From NCBI RefSeq assembly GCF_030140925.1, contig NZ_JARBWD010000001.1, forward strand, positions 1,116,001-1,180,000: DNA of 64,000 bases, read 5' to 3'. Positions 18,368-27,631 of the stretch are shown one piece after another. A model generated the notes under the pieces. It was not told where the DNA came from and searched no databases. It worked only from the letters and a program-made list of their open reading frames with translations. A program made the translations under genes and the position numbers. Position 1 is the stretch's first letter; every line of letters starts with the position of its first letter. The DNA comes from Parerythrobacter aestuarii. Lineage in GTDB: Bacteria; Pseudomonadota; Alphaproteobacteria; Sphingomonadales; Sphingomonadaceae.

Positions 18368-18967
18368 CTAGTCGAACAACTCGGTCAATTCCAGCCGGTG
18401 CGACAGGTTGGCGATGATCGCGGCGGTGACGCCCCAGATGCGGTAGCCTTCGTAATGCCACTCGTAGTAATGCCGTTCCGCCCCTTTCCAGAACGCGCTG
18501 TGGCGGTCGTAATTGTTGCGGTCGAACAGCTCGGCGAGCGGGACTTCGAACCAGCTCTCGACTTCGCCGGGATTGGGGACCAGCGGCAGGTCAGGCGGGA
18601 TCACGCCCAGCACCGGGGTGATGTCGAAGCCGGTGCCGGTGATGTAATTGTCTGTAGCACCGATCACGCGTACGGCCTCGCGCGGCAGCGCTAGCTCTTC
18701 CTCCGCCTCGCGCAGTGCCGCTTCGAGCGGGGTTTCGCCTTCGTCGATCTTGCCGCCGGGGAATGCGACCTGCCCGGGATGGCTGCGCAGATCGTCGGGG
18801 CGGCGGGTGAGGATGACGCCGGGCTCGGGCCGGTCGGTCACCGGGATCAGCACGGCGGCAGGCTTGGGTCTTCCTTCGGCAAACCGCACATCGGTTATGA
18901 GGTCGGGATGCGGATAGCCGTGGCCATCATCGAACACGCGCTTGAGGCGATCGAACAGCTCGCTCAT
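18368..18967 (-). CDS. CoA pyrophosphatase (Nudix hydrolase)
   Basis: 199 residues. The CoA-pyrophosphatase signature LTRRPDDLRSHPGQVAFPGG precedes a Nudix box GGKIDEGETPLEAALREAEEE (about residues 70-92). The usual glycine near the end of the box is alanine (EELALP), a conservative change whose effect is unclear. Its start overlaps the DUF1285 stop by 4 bases, showing an operon DUF1285-Nudix-cca. Confidence 0.9.
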   Translation of the reverse strand: MSELFDRLKRVFDDGHGYPHPDLITDVRFAEGRPKPAAVLIPVTDRPEPGVILTRRPDDLRSHPGQVAFPGGKIDEGETPLEAALREAEEELALPREAVRVIGATDNYITGTGFDITPVLGVIPPDLPLVPNPGEVESWFEVPLAELFDRNNYDRHSAFWKGAERHYYEWHYEGYRIWGVTAAIIANLSHRLELTELFD

Positions 18968-19512
18968 GCCGGCAGCAACGAGAAGGTCTCGCCCCCGCTG
19001 GTAACGGTCCAGTCGTCGCCTTGCGCTAGCGCATGTTCGGCCAGCTGCTCGTAGGTGCTGCGGTTGAGCCGCGCTTCCACTCCGTTGCGGACAAGGATGT
19101 AGAGCGCAGGGGTTTCGGCATCGCCGCGCGAGATCAACGGATGAACTTTGTCTGCAACCACCAGCTCGTCGGTGTTGAGGCGGAAGGCGAGGCTGCCTTC
19201 GCGCTCGGCCATGTCGACCGCGACCAGCGCGGCGTCCTCGACTTCGATGGTCAGCTTCTCGAACGGCGTGACGAGCCAGTGCTGACCGGCATCGTCGCGG
19301 CGGAGCAGGCCGGAGAAAGCGCGGACCATGGCTTGTCGTTTTATCTCGCCACCCTCATGGTACCAGCGCCCGTCGGCAGCGATGCGCATATGGCTGTCGC
19401 CCTCGCGCTCGGGAGCCCAGCCTTCGACCGGCGGCAGCTTGCGCGCGGCAACCTGCTCGGCGATCTCGGCGAGCGTCAGTTCAGCCAGTTTGGGCGGCGG
19501 TTGGTAGGGCAT
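18964..19512 (-). CDS. DUF1285 domain-containing protein
   Basis: 182 residues, soluble. Contains the DUF1285 pattern SHMRIAADGRWYHEGGEIKRQ (start of the domain, about residue 40), then LVTPFEKLTIEVEDAALVA and FRLNTDELVVAD. It is commonly found beside Nudix and cca genes in alphaproteobacteria. Structures are known for the family but no reaction. First gene of a coupled three-gene operon. Confidence 0.88.
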   Translation of the reverse strand: MPYQPPPKLAELTLAEIAEQVAARKLPPVEGWAPEREGDSHMRIAADGRWYHEGGEIKRQAMVRAFSGLLRRDDAGQHWLVTPFEKLTIEVEDAALVAVDMAEREGSLAFRLNTDELVVADKVHPLISRGDAETPALYILVRNGVEARLNRSTYEQLAEHALAQGDDWTVTSGGETFSLLPA

Positions 19513-19563
19513 GGGTTTCGCATGGCAGAATGCGCGAAGCTGCTCAATGTATCCCGGAGCAAC

Positions 19564-20085
19564 TTATCCCGCCCAGGGCCCCAGCATGCCCTGTGCAGGC
19601 AATATGCCGGGGTTTGCACACCGCAGCAGCAGCCGCGACGGGTCATAGGGGCCGGGGCAGTGCCAGCCGCCGGTATGCTCGGCGCTGAAGCCCCACCGGC
19701 CATAGTATTCCGCATCGCCGATCAGCACCTGCGGCAGCGGCGGAGTGTCGCCATCGGCCATCGCATCGATTGCGCCCAGCGCCGCGCCCATCAGCGCCTT
19801 GCCGTAGCCTTCACCCTGCAGCGCCGGCATCACCGCCACCGGTCCGACCATCAGCAGGGGATGGCCGCGCCCATCAGGCGTCGCCAGTGCGACCGGCCAC
19901 AGCTGGATGGTACCGACGAGGAAATCGTCATCATCGAGCGCAGCAAAGCTCAGCGCTTCCAGCCAATGCGATCCTTCGCGAATGCGATAGGCGGTGCGCG
20001 CGTGCCGGTCCGGCCCGAAAGCCTCGTCGAGCAATTGCTCGATCAGTGCGGGATCGACCGCGGTAAGGGGCACAAGCGTCGCCAT
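19564..20085 (-). CDS. GNAT family N-acetyltransferase
   Basis: 173 residues with the acetyl-CoA-binding motif as VAVMPALQGEGYGKALMGAAL (about 85-106), preceded by LVGTIQLWPVAL and followed by VLIGDAEYYGRWGFSA. The last segment (YYGRFGF-like) is typical of the YhbS-type subgroup. Substrate unknown. Confidence 0.88.
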   Translation of the reverse strand: MATLVPLTAVDPALIEQLLDEAFGPDRHARTAYRIREGSHWLEALSFAALDDDDFLVGTIQLWPVALATPDGRGHPLLMVGPVAVMPALQGEGYGKALMGAALGAIDAMADGDTPPLPQVLIGDAEYYGRWGFSAEHTGGWHCPGPYDPSRLLLRCANPGILPAQGMLGPWAG

Positions 20086-20141
20086 GGGGCGCGGCGGTTA
20101 GGGCCGGTGCGCGTCCGTGTCGATATAATTCCGCTTGCGGC

Positions 20142-21302
20142 TCAGGAAGCCGGGCTGACCTTGAGCAGCCGGCCGCCTTCGCCATCCTCGATCAGCCACA
20201 CGCTGCCGTCCGGACCCTGCGCGATATCCCGCAGCCGCGCGCCGAAGTCATAGCGGGCCTGTTCGGTGGCGGTGTCACCCTCAATGGCGACTTCGATCAA
20301 CGCCTCGGTCGAAAGCCCGGTGATCAGCGCATCGCCCTTCCAGCCGGGGAACGCATCGCCGGTGTAGAAGATGAAGTCACCCGGCGCGATGACCGGGGTC
20401 CAGCCGATGGCAGCGGGCTTGAATTCAGGGTGGGTGGCATGGTTGGGGATCTTGTCACCATTATAGTGGTCACCATCCGAGACGACCGGCCAGCCGTAGT
20501 TTGTGCCGCGCTCGACCTTGTTGAGCTCATCGCCGCCGGCGGGACCGTGCTCGACATCCCACAGGCTGCCGTCGGGCGCGAATTGCAGGCCCAGCAGGTT
20601 GCGGTGACCCCACGACCAGATCTGGTCCGACGGGCTGCCCTGATCCGCCAGCGGGTTGCCTGCGGCGGGCGTCCCGTCGAGGTTCAGACGAACCACCGTG
20701 CCCAGCGTGTTGGAGGTATCCTGCGCCGGGTCCATCTTCTGCCGGTCGCCGCTGGAGATGTAGAGATATTGCCCGTCGGGCGAGAAAGCGATCTTGTGCG
20801 AATAGTGGCCGCGCCCGGTCACCTTGGGTGCCTGGCGCCAGATCACTTCGAGCCCTTCGATGCGGCAGTCATCAGCGGTTTCGCCGCAGATCAGCGTGCC
20901 CTTGCCGACGACCGCGCCGCGGGTGTCACCGTCGCCTGCCTCGACCCAGCTCAGGTAGATCGTGCGCCGGTCAAGCACATCGGAGGCTTCGCTAGGCAGG
21001 AAAGCAACATCGCCAAAGCCGCCTTGGCCGCCATAGTCGACCTCGGGGACGCCCGTCACCTCCCCAGTGACGCCGGTTTCAGTATCAACGAACTTCATCG
21101 TCCCGGCCTTCTCGGTGATGAAGACAATTGGCGTTCCCGGCGCAAAGGCGATGGCCCATGGACGATCGAATTCGCCGAGCGCAGTGGTTTCGTAACTGGC
21201 GGAGTGAACCCCGCTATCCCCCGAATTGGTCGAGCCGCAACTTGCGAGCGCGATGGCGGGGAGGGACATGAGGGCGAGAAGATTGGTGCGTGTCTGGTTC
21301 AT
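20142..21302 (-). CDS. PQQ-dependent sugar dehydrogenase, lipoprotein
   Basis: 386 residues. The lipoprotein signal is LLALMSLPAIALASC. The glucose/sorbosone dehydrogenase propeller fills the rest, with DRPWAIAFAPG at the start, the conserved GHYSHKIAFSPDGQYLYIS, and LWDVEHGPAGGDELNKVERG (about 250-270), the PQQ/calcium-site signature of the aldose sugar dehydrogenase family. It probably oxidises a sugar in the periplasm. Its ATG overlaps the divergent rnhB ATG within the four bases CATG. Confidence 0.9.
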   Translation of the reverse strand: MNQTRTNLLALMSLPAIALASCGSTNSGDSGVHSASYETTALGEFDRPWAIAFAPGTPIVFITEKAGTMKFVDTETGVTGEVTGVPEVDYGGQGGFGDVAFLPSEASDVLDRRTIYLSWVEAGDGDTRGAVVGKGTLICGETADDCRIEGLEVIWRQAPKVTGRGHYSHKIAFSPDGQYLYISSGDRQKMDPAQDTSNTLGTVVRLNLDGTPAAGNPLADQGSPSDQIWSWGHRNLLGLQFAPDGSLWDVEHGPAGGDELNKVERGTNYGWPVVSDGDHYNGDKIPNHATHPEFKPAAIGWTPVIAPGDFIFYTGDAFPGWKGDALITGLSTEALIEVAIEGDTATEQARYDFGARLRDIAQGPDGSVWLIEDGEGGRLLKVSPAS

Positions 21303-21936
21303 GTTTGCTGCAACTCCCGAAGTGTCGTTCGTTTCCCGGTTGGAGGGGCAAAAACTCGTCTTTGGCGTCGACGAGGCCGGGCGCGGGCCGCTGGCAGGAC
21401 CGGTGGTCGCGGGTGCTGTCTTGCTGGGCGAGGACTATCCGCAAGGTCTCGACGATTCCAAGAAGCTGACCGCCAAACGGCGCGAAGCGCTCGACGAAGC
21501 GATCCGCGCGCACTGCGCCTGGGGCGTCGGCGTGGTCGGGGTCGATGACATCGACAGGCTCAACATTCTCGGTGCGACCATGCTGGCCATGAGCCTCGCC
21601 GTCGGCCACCTGGTCGAAGCGCTGGGCTGCGAGCCGGACAATGTGCTTATCGACGGCAACCTCACCCCACACGGACGCTGTGAGAAATGGCGCTGGCCGG
21701 CCCGGGCGATCGTCGGCGGCGATGGCAGCGAGCCCGCGATCTCTGCCGCCAGTATCGTCGCCAAGGAATGGCGCGACCGGATGATGATCGCTGCGGCTGA
21801 AGAGCATCCGCACTATGGCTGGGAGCGCAACAAGGGCTATGGCAGCGCCGAACATATGGAGGCCCTGCGCACCCATGGTCCGACGCCGCTCCACCGCAAG
21901 AGCTTCGCCCCGGTGGCACAGCTGTCGCTGATTTGA
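21301..21936 (+). CDS. rnhB: Ribonuclease HII
   Basis: 211 residues. Cleaves RNA in RNA-DNA hybrids and at single ribonucleotides. The catalytic strand VFGVDEAGRGPLAGPVVAG (Asp-Glu), the IDGN motif and DGSEPAISAASIVAKEWRD are intact. ATG 21301 shares bases with the divergent sugar dehydrogenase start; GTG at 21322 is an alternative. In many alphaproteobacteria rnhB sits beside ccrM; here two genes separate them. Confidence 0.94.
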   Translation: MFAATPEVSFVSRLEGQKLVFGVDEAGRGPLAGPVVAGAVLLGEDYPQGLDDSKKLTAKRREALDEAIRAHCAWGVGVVGVDDIDRLNILGATMLAMSLAVGHLVEALGCEPDNVLIDGNLTPHGRCEKWRWPARAIVGGDGSEPAISAASIVAKEWRDRMMIAAAEEHPHYGWERNKGYGSAEHMEALRTHGPTPLHRKSFAPVAQLSLI

Positions 21937-21995
21937 TCGACCCGTCCCAAAATCCGTGGTGACTTTGCAGCGAGGCTCTGCCAAGCGCGCTCGCC

Positions 21996-22919
21996 ATGAC
22001 CACAGCCATTTTCGCTATCATCGGTGGCCTCATTGCGCTTGCCATCGGGGGGGAACTGCTCGTGCGCGGCGCGGTGGCGTTGGCGCGCAAGCTCGGCATC
22101 TCAAACCTTCTGACGGGGCTGGTGATCGTTGGGGCGGCGACCTCCATGCCGGAAATGGTGGCAAGCATAGAAGCCGCCTTGATGGGCTCGCCAGGCATCG
22201 CCTGGGGCAATGTCGCCGGATCCAATATCGCGAACTCGCTCCTGATCCTGGGCGCAACCGCGCTGATTGCGCCGATTGCCATTACCGGGATCGGCAAGCG
22301 CGATGCTGCCGTCGGCGTCGGTGCGTCGCTGGTATTGTGGGCGCTGACATGGTGGCAACTGGGGTCGCCATGGATCGGCTTTGGACTGCTGGCGCTGCTC
22401 GCTGCCTACATCGCCTGGCGCTATTCGCACCCGCGCGTGGCGGCAGATGAGGATGAGGGCGAAGGCGGCGAGCTGGCGCTGGGTTTTGCCGTTGCGCTGA
22501 CCGCAGGAGGCGTGGCTGTCCTTGTGCTAGGCGGGAACTGGTTGGTCAGCGGGGCGATCGAGATTGCCCGCATGGCCGGGATCAGCGAGACAGTGATCGG
22601 GTTGACCATCATCGCCATCGGAACCTCGCTGCCTGAGCTCGCCGCCTCCGCTGCGGCCGCCTTCCGGGGCAAGCCGGGCCTCGCCATCGGCAATGTTGTC
22701 GGCTCCAATATCTACAACATCCTGCTGATCGGAGGTACGACCATGGCCATCGCGCCGGTTGCCATCCCGCGTGAGCTGGTGGCGCTGCAATTGCCGCTTG
22801 TGGCCGGCTCTGCGGCGCTGATCTGGGCGCTGCTGGCGTTCGGCCAGCGGATCGGACGCATTACCGGCGGGTTGCTGTTGGCCGCCTTCGCCGCCAACAC
22901 CGCGCTGCAGTTCGCCTAA
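21996..22919 (+). CDS. Calcium/sodium antiporter (CaCA family, YrbG-like)
   Basis: 307 residues with about ten membrane helices in two inverted halves. The two alpha-repeats are visible: GLVIVGAATSMPEMVASIEA (about 41-60) with GNVAGSNIANSLLILG, and GLTIIAIGTSLPELAASAAA with GNVVGSNIYNILLIGG. These hold the acidic ion-binding residues. An acidic loop (DEDEGEGGE) links the halves. Its stop overlaps the convergent sulfotransferase stop. Confidence 0.94.
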   Translation: MTTAIFAIIGGLIALAIGGELLVRGAVALARKLGISNLLTGLVIVGAATSMPEMVASIEAALMGSPGIAWGNVAGSNIANSLLILGATALIAPIAITGIGKRDAAVGVGASLVLWALTWWQLGSPWIGFGLLALLAAYIAWRYSHPRVAADEDEGEGGELALGFAVALTAGGVAVLVLGGNWLVSGAIEIARMAGISETVIGLTIIAIGTSLPELAASAAAAFRGKPGLAIGNVVGSNIYNILLIGGTTMAIAPVAIPRELVALQLPLVAGSAALIWALLAFGQRIGRITGGLLLAAFAANTALQFA

Positions 22920-23614
22920 GACCTGAAAGCCTTGGCGCGCAGCTCGTCGATATAGCGGCGGCCGAAGGCTTCGGCCTCTTCCGGCGTCTTCGCCATCCCC
23001 TCTTCCTCGCTATTGGCATGCTGCAATTCGTCGCGGCTGTTGACCCGGGGGAAGGGTTCCGGCGGCACCTCGACGCCCAGGAAGCGGCACAGCGGCTCCC
23101 ACCCGTCCTTGGGGTGGAACACCAGCAGGCGCTCGGCCGGCAGCGTGTCGATCACCTGCTGGTTCCGCTTCGCATACCAGTCGGTCATGAAGGCACGGTT
23201 GCGGATGTCGCCGCCGTCGAAGAAGTCGAAGATCGCGCCCTGCATCATGTCGCCAGTCGGCGTGCCCACCAGGTGTCCCTGCATGGCCTCGGAAAAGATC
23301 GTGTCCGAGACCGATTCAAACCAGCTGTCGGGATCGCGCGTGGTCAGCACCACCTTCGCCTCTGGGTAATAATCGGCCAGCTCGCGCCAATAGCTGCAGG
23401 CGGGGTAGTCGGTGGTCGACTCATAGCCGTCGAAAACCGCATCCCAGTCCGGCTTGCCGTTCACGACATCGAGCCACAGCGGCACGTTGCGGCGGGCTGA
23501 GGCGAACACCTCGGCCATGTGGTAACACGGGCCGAAGCCGATGTGCTCCAGCGCGAACTTGGTCGAGAACGTGGCATTGCGGCCGAGGCCGGCGCCGATC
23601 ACCTTGAGAGCCAT
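22916..23614 (-). CDS. Sulfotransferase family protein
   Basis: 232 residues. The N-terminal loop VIGAGLGRNATFSTKFALEH and the following IGFGPCYHMAEVF match the sulfotransferase family whose usual loop is GxGRTGTxSL; here the phosphosulfate-binding positions read RNAT. Further family segments are DYPACSYWRELADYYPEAKV and VLTTRDPDSWFES. Expected donor PAPS, acceptor unknown. The 5' flank is shared with the ccrM control region. Confidence 0.85.
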   Translation of the reverse strand: MALKVIGAGLGRNATFSTKFALEHIGFGPCYHMAEVFASARRNVPLWLDVVNGKPDWDAVFDGYESTTDYPACSYWRELADYYPEAKVVLTTRDPDSWFESVSDTIFSEAMQGHLVGTPTGDMMQGAIFDFFDGGDIRNRAFMTDWYAKRNQQVIDTLPAERLLVFHPKDGWEPLCRFLGVEVPPEPFPRVNSRDELQHANSEEEGMAKTPEEAEAFGRRYIDELRAKAFRS

Positions 23615-23651
23615 GGCTCCTATCCCCCATCGCGCCCGAAAAAGGCCGGGC

Positions 23652-23805
23652 GAGTCCTTGCGGCCACACCCCCAGCATATCGAGTCTGCAAAGAGTCGCC
23701 AGACTCAATATCTTGTGCCGGACCTTTTCTGTTCTCACTGAAGTTAGCGCGCCGTTAACCATACCCTGCGAAACTTGCCTCTTGACGCGGAGTCCGGTTG
23801 GACTC
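23652..23805 (+). promoter_or_regulatory. ccrM control region: six GANTC sites and a CtrA-like box
   Basis: GANTC sites occur at 23652, 23682, 23693, 23702, 23790 and 23801, six in 154 bp where base composition would predict about one per 300 bp. TTAG-N7-TTAA at 23744-23758 matches the CtrA consensus TTAA-N7-TTAA with one change. The region lies directly upstream of ccrM and also upstream of the divergent sulfotransferase. It suggests cell-cycle control by CtrA and methylation feedback, as described for Caulobacter ccrM. Confidence 0.7.
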
Positions 23806-23830
23806 ACCCTGTGGATAAGTTTGAGCATAG

Positions 23831-24979
<1,149 letters not shown>

Positions 24980-25005
24980 GGATAGATGTGTAGATAAAGA
25001 AGACC

Positions 25006-25389
25006 CTAGAGCACCTTCTTCAGTCGATTTCCCGCCGTGACCTTATAGATGAAGGGTCGTTTCTCGGCCCCACAAACTTTGACTATTTTGTCATAGTTGT
25101 GAGCTAGGCTCTTGAGCTTGAAGAAGCCGATGGAGCTTGCTCCCCAAAGATAAAAGCACCCGATTTTGTGCTGCTCAATCGCTTTCCGGGCGGCGCTTTC
25201 ATCTTGCCATTTGGCGTCGTGACTACAGACGATCCAGCCTTGAGGTCCAACGATATGGAGCCATTCATCGTCGGGCATGTTGTGAGGGAACCGCTCACCA
25301 TCATGTGAGCGCACTTCGAAGGGGCACTTCAAAGATGAGAGCGCCTGCGGAAACTTCTTGCCGAAGTTTCGGTCAAAGTAGAGAGTCAG
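25006..25389 (-). CDS. VapC45-like PIN-fold toxin, apparent CTG start
   Basis: 127 residues when started at CTG 25389. This restores the PIN first strand TLYFDRNFGKKFPQAL with its acidic Asp6. Later acidic positions are in NMPDDEWL and VCSHDAKW, and the order fits the PIN-like toxins paired with DUF433 antitoxins. No ATG or GTG lies in frame upstream; TTG 25332 would remove 19 residues including Asp6. The CTG overlaps the antitoxin stop as CTGA, mimicking the common ATGA coupling. Expected activity is RNA cleavage. Base composition is clearly less GC-rich than ccrM or folP. Confidence 0.75.
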   Translation of the reverse strand: MTLYFDRNFGKKFPQALSSLKCPFEVRSHDGERFPHNMPDDEWLHIVGPQGWIVCSHDAKWQDESAARKAIEQHKIGCFYLWGASSIGFFKLKSLAHNYDKIVKVCGAEKRPFIYKVTAGNRLKKVL

Positions 25390-26093
25390 TGACGCGTTTG
25401 CCTCCCGGCTTCCACATCCACCCCCTCAAAACGTAGTGCTGTAATCACGTCCAGGTTGGCTATCCCAAAATCGTCCGCAATTTCGTCGATTTCCTCGCCC
25501 GCGTCCCACCGGCCCTTGAAAGCCCAAGTCGCCACACCTTCGACAGAAGGTGCACCAAATTGCAGGCGAGGGTCGATTATAACTCCCTCATTTCGGCCCG
25601 CGACATGCCATCGAATCGCCAAGCCGCCGTCGTTCTCATAATCGAACTCTTGCAAGCGCCCGATTATATCACTCCATGCCAGTTGTCCGCCGCGTGAGGC
25701 AGCAAGCAAAGTCTTGTCGCCAGAGTTTGCTTCAAACTGGGCGTAGTCCATCCAGAGGTCTTTGCCATCGGTCTTGAACCGATATTCCGCGAATGGGAAT
25801 TCAGCTTCGAGCTGCTTGGCGAGATATTCTCGCGCAGCTGCAATCTTCTTGAGAGTTACGCCAGACTTTCGAAAAGAGGAAACGACTGCCACCTCAATCA
25901 ATTGAAGGTATGAAAGTGAGGCACCCTTCGGCTTAACCGATAACGTAGATTTGTGGTTGCTGCCGGGCTTCGAATGCCATTTGGCTACGGTTTGCGATGA
26001 AAGGTGTGCATAGCGCGCGGCTTCACCAATCCTGTAATTCGGGACGTATAGGCGGGCACGCCAAAACTCCCGTTCGGATGCAGCCGCGTTCAT
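25386..26093 (-). CDS. DUF433 antitoxin with N-terminal helix-turn-helix (VapB45-like)
   Basis: 235 residues. Residues about 20-40 (YRIGEAARYAHLSSQTVAKW) form a MerR-like helix-turn-helix, with further helices to about 100. The C-terminal part (IIDPRLQFGAPSVEGVATWA then DAGEEIDEIADDFGI) is a DUF433 domain, the partner-binding module of VapB45-type antitoxins. It precedes the PIN-like gene and overlaps it by 4 bases. Likely represses its own promoter. Less GC-rich sequence suggests horizontal acquisition between ccrM and folP. Confidence 0.8.
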   Translation of the reverse strand: MNAAASEREFWRARLYVPNYRIGEAARYAHLSSQTVAKWHSKPGSNHKSTLSVKPKGASLSYLQLIEVAVVSSFRKSGVTLKKIAAAREYLAKQLEAEFPFAEYRFKTDGKDLWMDYAQFEANSGDKTLLAASRGGQLAWSDIIGRLQEFDYENDGGLAIRWHVAGRNEGVIIDPRLQFGAPSVEGVATWAFKGRWDAGEEIDEIADDFGIANLDVITALRFEGVDVEAGRQTRH

Positions 26094-26383
26094 TCCCTAG
26101 TCGATCCTCTCAAACTAAAACGCGCCTATCATGCCTAGATGGTGCTGTGAATCCCCTTAACGATCATCCGCTGCGATTGGGGCCAGAGAGATGCTCGATT
26201 GGGAAGTCGCATATTGTCTGATGCCTATCCTACACCCACCCCCCACGATACACCCGTGCAAATGCGCGCCTTCGCCCCTTCCCATCCGCCCCGCAAAAGG
26301 CGACACGCACCCTGTGACTTTTTCACCCCAGGACAGTGGTCCATGCGGTCCATGTCTTCCTACAAACGCAGGTGCGTGCCCCT

Positions 26384-27499
26384 ATGACGACCGATTCGAT
26401 CTACATCCGCCCGATTGGCTTTGTGCCTGGTCCGCAGGCGGAGGAGGGGGATGCGATCCGGCTGGCGGGGAGCATGGTCTATGCGCATCGCTTTGCGGTG
26501 ATCCTGCGCCGCGATGGCCGCGTGGTGGAGCGGTGGACCTGCTCGCCCGAGCATATTGCGCAGGTGCTGAGCGAGCTGCCTGACAGCGTCGGGGCGGAGG
26601 CGGAGACGCAGTGGGCCAATCTCACCGTCGCGCATCCGCCGCTGTCGCTGGGCGAGCGCACCGTGCGGCTCGACCAGCCGCAGGTGATGGGCATCCTCAA
26701 TGTCACACCCGACAGCTTCAGCGATGGCGGCAAGTTCCTCGACGACCCAGAAGTCGGCAAGGCGCAGGCGGCGAAGATGCTGGAGGCGGGCGCTTCGATC
26801 ATCGACATCGGCGGCGAAAGCACCAAGCCCGGCGCGCAAGCGGTATGGGAAGAGGAAGAGATCAAGCGCGTGCGCCCGGCGATCGAATATTGCGCCGCGA
26901 TGGGGGCAGCGATCAGCGTGGACACCCGCCGTGCCGGAGTGATGGAGGCAGCGCTCGATGCGGGCGCGGCGGTGGTCAACGATGTTTCCGCGCTGCAATA
27001 CGATCCGCGCAGCGCCGAAGTGGTGGCGCGGCGCGGCTGCCCGGTGATCCTGATGCATGCGCCCGGTACGGGGCAGGATCTCCATGAAGGCGGGGACTAC
27101 GAGAGCGTGGTGTTCGACGTGTTCGACCAGCTCAAGGCCCGGCGCGATGCAGCGGTGGCGGCGGGCATCTCGGCCGACCGTATCATCCTCGACCCCGGCA
27201 TCGGCTTCGGCAAGACGCTGGGCGACAATACCGCGCTGATCAACGCGCTGCCGCTGTTCCATGCGCTGGGCCATCCGATCCTGCTCGGCGCGAGCCGCAA
27301 GCGGATGATCGGCGCGCTCAGCAACGAGGCCCCGGTCGAGCAGCGCCTGGGCGGCAGTATCGCACTGGCGCTGGCGGGGATGGATGCGGGCGTGCAGATG
27401 CTGCGGGTCCACGATGTCGCCGAGACAGTACAGGCGCGGAACGTGTGGCGCGGCCTGCGCGATGCGGCGTTGACGGACTTCTCGGATCTGGCGATGTGA
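26384..27499 (+). CDS. folP: Dihydropteroate synthase with N-terminal extension
   Basis: 371 residues. Condenses p-aminobenzoate with hydroxymethyl-dihydropterin diphosphate in folate synthesis. The catalytic barrel starts near residue 97: VMGILNVTPDSFSDGGKF, then SIIDIGGESTKPGA, ISVDTRRAGVMEAAL, VILMHAPGTGQD, ILDPGIGFGKTLGDN and LLGASRKRMIG. About 95 residues precede it (PIGFVPGPQAEEGDAIRLAG onward), an extension that ordinary FolP lacks and whose role is unknown. ATG 26384 is chosen; an upstream in-frame start at 26336 lacks support. Confidence 0.95.
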   Translation: MTTDSIYIRPIGFVPGPQAEEGDAIRLAGSMVYAHRFAVILRRDGRVVERWTCSPEHIAQVLSELPDSVGAEAETQWANLTVAHPPLSLGERTVRLDQPQVMGILNVTPDSFSDGGKFLDDPEVGKAQAAKMLEAGASIIDIGGESTKPGAQAVWEEEEIKRVRPAIEYCAAMGAAISVDTRRAGVMEAALDAGAAVVNDVSALQYDPRSAEVVARRGCPVILMHAPGTGQDLHEGGDYESVVFDVFDQLKARRDAAVAAGISADRIILDPGIGFGKTLGDNTALINALPLFHALGHPILLGASRKRMIGALSNEAPVEQRLGGSIALALAGMDAGVQMLRVHDVAETVQARNVWRGLRDAALTDFSDLAM

Positions 27500-27514
27500 G
27501 ACACACACCAACAT

Positions 27515-27610
27515 CCGTTCGGGCTGAGCCGGTGGCGCTGCGCGCCGTCTTCGACTCCGAAGCCCAGGCGAGACGCTGCGGCTGCCCTTCGACAGGCTCA
27601 GGGCGAACGG
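27515..27610. repeat. Palindromic intergenic repeat (CCGTTCGGGCTGAGC type)
   Basis: CCGTTCGGGCTGAGCC (27515-27530) is mirrored by GGCTCAGGGCGAACGG (27595-27610), with two mismatches, between folP and the phosphatase gene. The inner part repeats CTTCGAC-type segments. This repeat family is frequent in sphingomonad and other GC-rich genomes. It is a different element from those at 9309 and 17041. Confidence 0.8.
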
Positions 27611-27631
27611 GTATTGGGGAAGGATGAGAGA

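Noticed and set aside
26360..27514. A long open frame antisense to folP
   Set aside because: Arg/His/Ala-rich shadow product without domains; folP motifs on the plus strand are unambiguous.
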